Shown: positions 63,966 through 64,000 of the stretch, piece after piece
Layout of the letters: every line of letters begins with the position of its first letter
Position numbering within the stretch: position 1 is the first letter of the stretch
Assembly: GCF_002777965.1 (NCBI RefSeq)
Contig: NZ_NGVR01000011.1
Location: 80,204-144,203 of the forward strand
DNA length: 64,000 nt
DNA from: Proteus columbae
Lineage (GTDB): Bacteria; Pseudomonadota; Gammaproteobacteria; Enterobacterales; Enterobacteriaceae
Direction of reading: 5' to 3'
Translations under genes and position numbers: made by a program
Notes under the pieces: generated by a model
Database searches by the model: none
What the model saw: the letters and a program-made list of their open reading frames with translations, nothing else
Told to the model about the DNA's origin: nothing

Positions 63966-64000
63966 ATGGCTAAATATTCTCTTGATTTTAAACTCAATGT
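63966..64000 (+). CDS. IS3-family transposase OrfA (partial, first 11 codons)
   Basis: Reads MAKYSLDFKLN before the window ends, matching the usual start of IS150-group OrfA proteins (M-x-K-Y-S-x-E/D-F-K-L). No more can be said from 35 bases; the helix-turn-helix region would follow. Confidence 0.65.
   Translation, partial: MAKYSLDFKLN

Larger units (their letters stand above)
63920..64000 (+). mobile_element. Left end of an IS3-family (IS150-group-like) insertion sequence
   Basis: The end begins TGAACTGCACCCCAAAAG and continues TTGGACACC, the terminal repeat form of IS150-group elements (TG start, CTGCACCCC, GTTGGACA). A transposase OrfA frame starts 46 bases in. The other end is outside the window, so length and target duplication cannot be seen. 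Inserted 68 bases after bioH. Confidence 0.8.

Overview
The window is about 38% GC and reads as chromosome of a gammaproteobacterium of the order Enterobacterales, most likely Proteus (Morganellaceae). The basis is AT-rich enterobacterial coding sequence, a glpD / glpEGR - nfuA - gntX - bioH block in enteric order, norR/norV, the chb operon, smvA/smvR and a nik operon. The species cannot be fixed from this sequence alone.

Layout, left to right: (1) 1-2526, divergent norV (cut by the left edge) and norR, with three perfect NorR boxes between them. (2) 2626-7228, anaerobic DMSO reductase operon dmsABCD on the minus strand. (3) 7675-10673, an AraC-type regulator, then the SmvA drug/biocide efflux pump divergent from its TetR-type regulator SmvR. 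(4) 10772-14454, iron-siderophore ABC importer (binding lipoprotein, two permeases, ATPase) with a candidate Fur box. (5) 14908-20272, chitobiose operon chbBCARFG. (6) 20384-21508, two tandem Ail/OmpX-like barrels. (7) 21766-38718, a large accessory locus built around SrfA, SrfB and SrfC homologues. (8) 39063-44874, a methyltransferase followed by nikABCDE-type nickel import genes. (9) 45814-55226, an apparently undescribed catabolic operon: FGGY kinase, fucose-isomerase-like protein, DapA-like lyase, sialidase-fold protein, tripartite tricarboxylate (TTT) transporter and LacI regulator. (10) 55455-63851, housekeeping genes: DUF4291 protein, metF, DUF488 protein, glpD, glpR, glpG, glpE, nfuA, gntX, bioH. 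(11) from 63920, the left end of an IS3-family insertion sequence.

The strongest candidate for a novel system is the locus at 21766-38718. One tightly packed nine-gene minus-strand operon encodes a bitopic membrane protein (SrfA), an actin/Hsp70-fold ATPase (SrfB), a dynamin-like P-loop GTPase (SrfC), a second bitopic protein, a secreted von Willebrand A protein, an ABC ATPase plus FtsX-type permease, a secreted formylglycine-enzyme-fold protein without the catalytic cysteines, and two coiled-coil lipoproteins. An upstream, separately terminated gene encodes a bitopic vWA protein whose N-terminal domain is paralogous to that of SrfA. Together they look like an energised machine spanning cytoplasm, inner membrane and periplasm. 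The second candidate is the sugar-acid-like operon at 45814-55226, with two strong palindromes in its control region.

Protein motifs, palindromes, terminators and start-site choices were read directly from the sequence. Names rest on family recognition without database searches.
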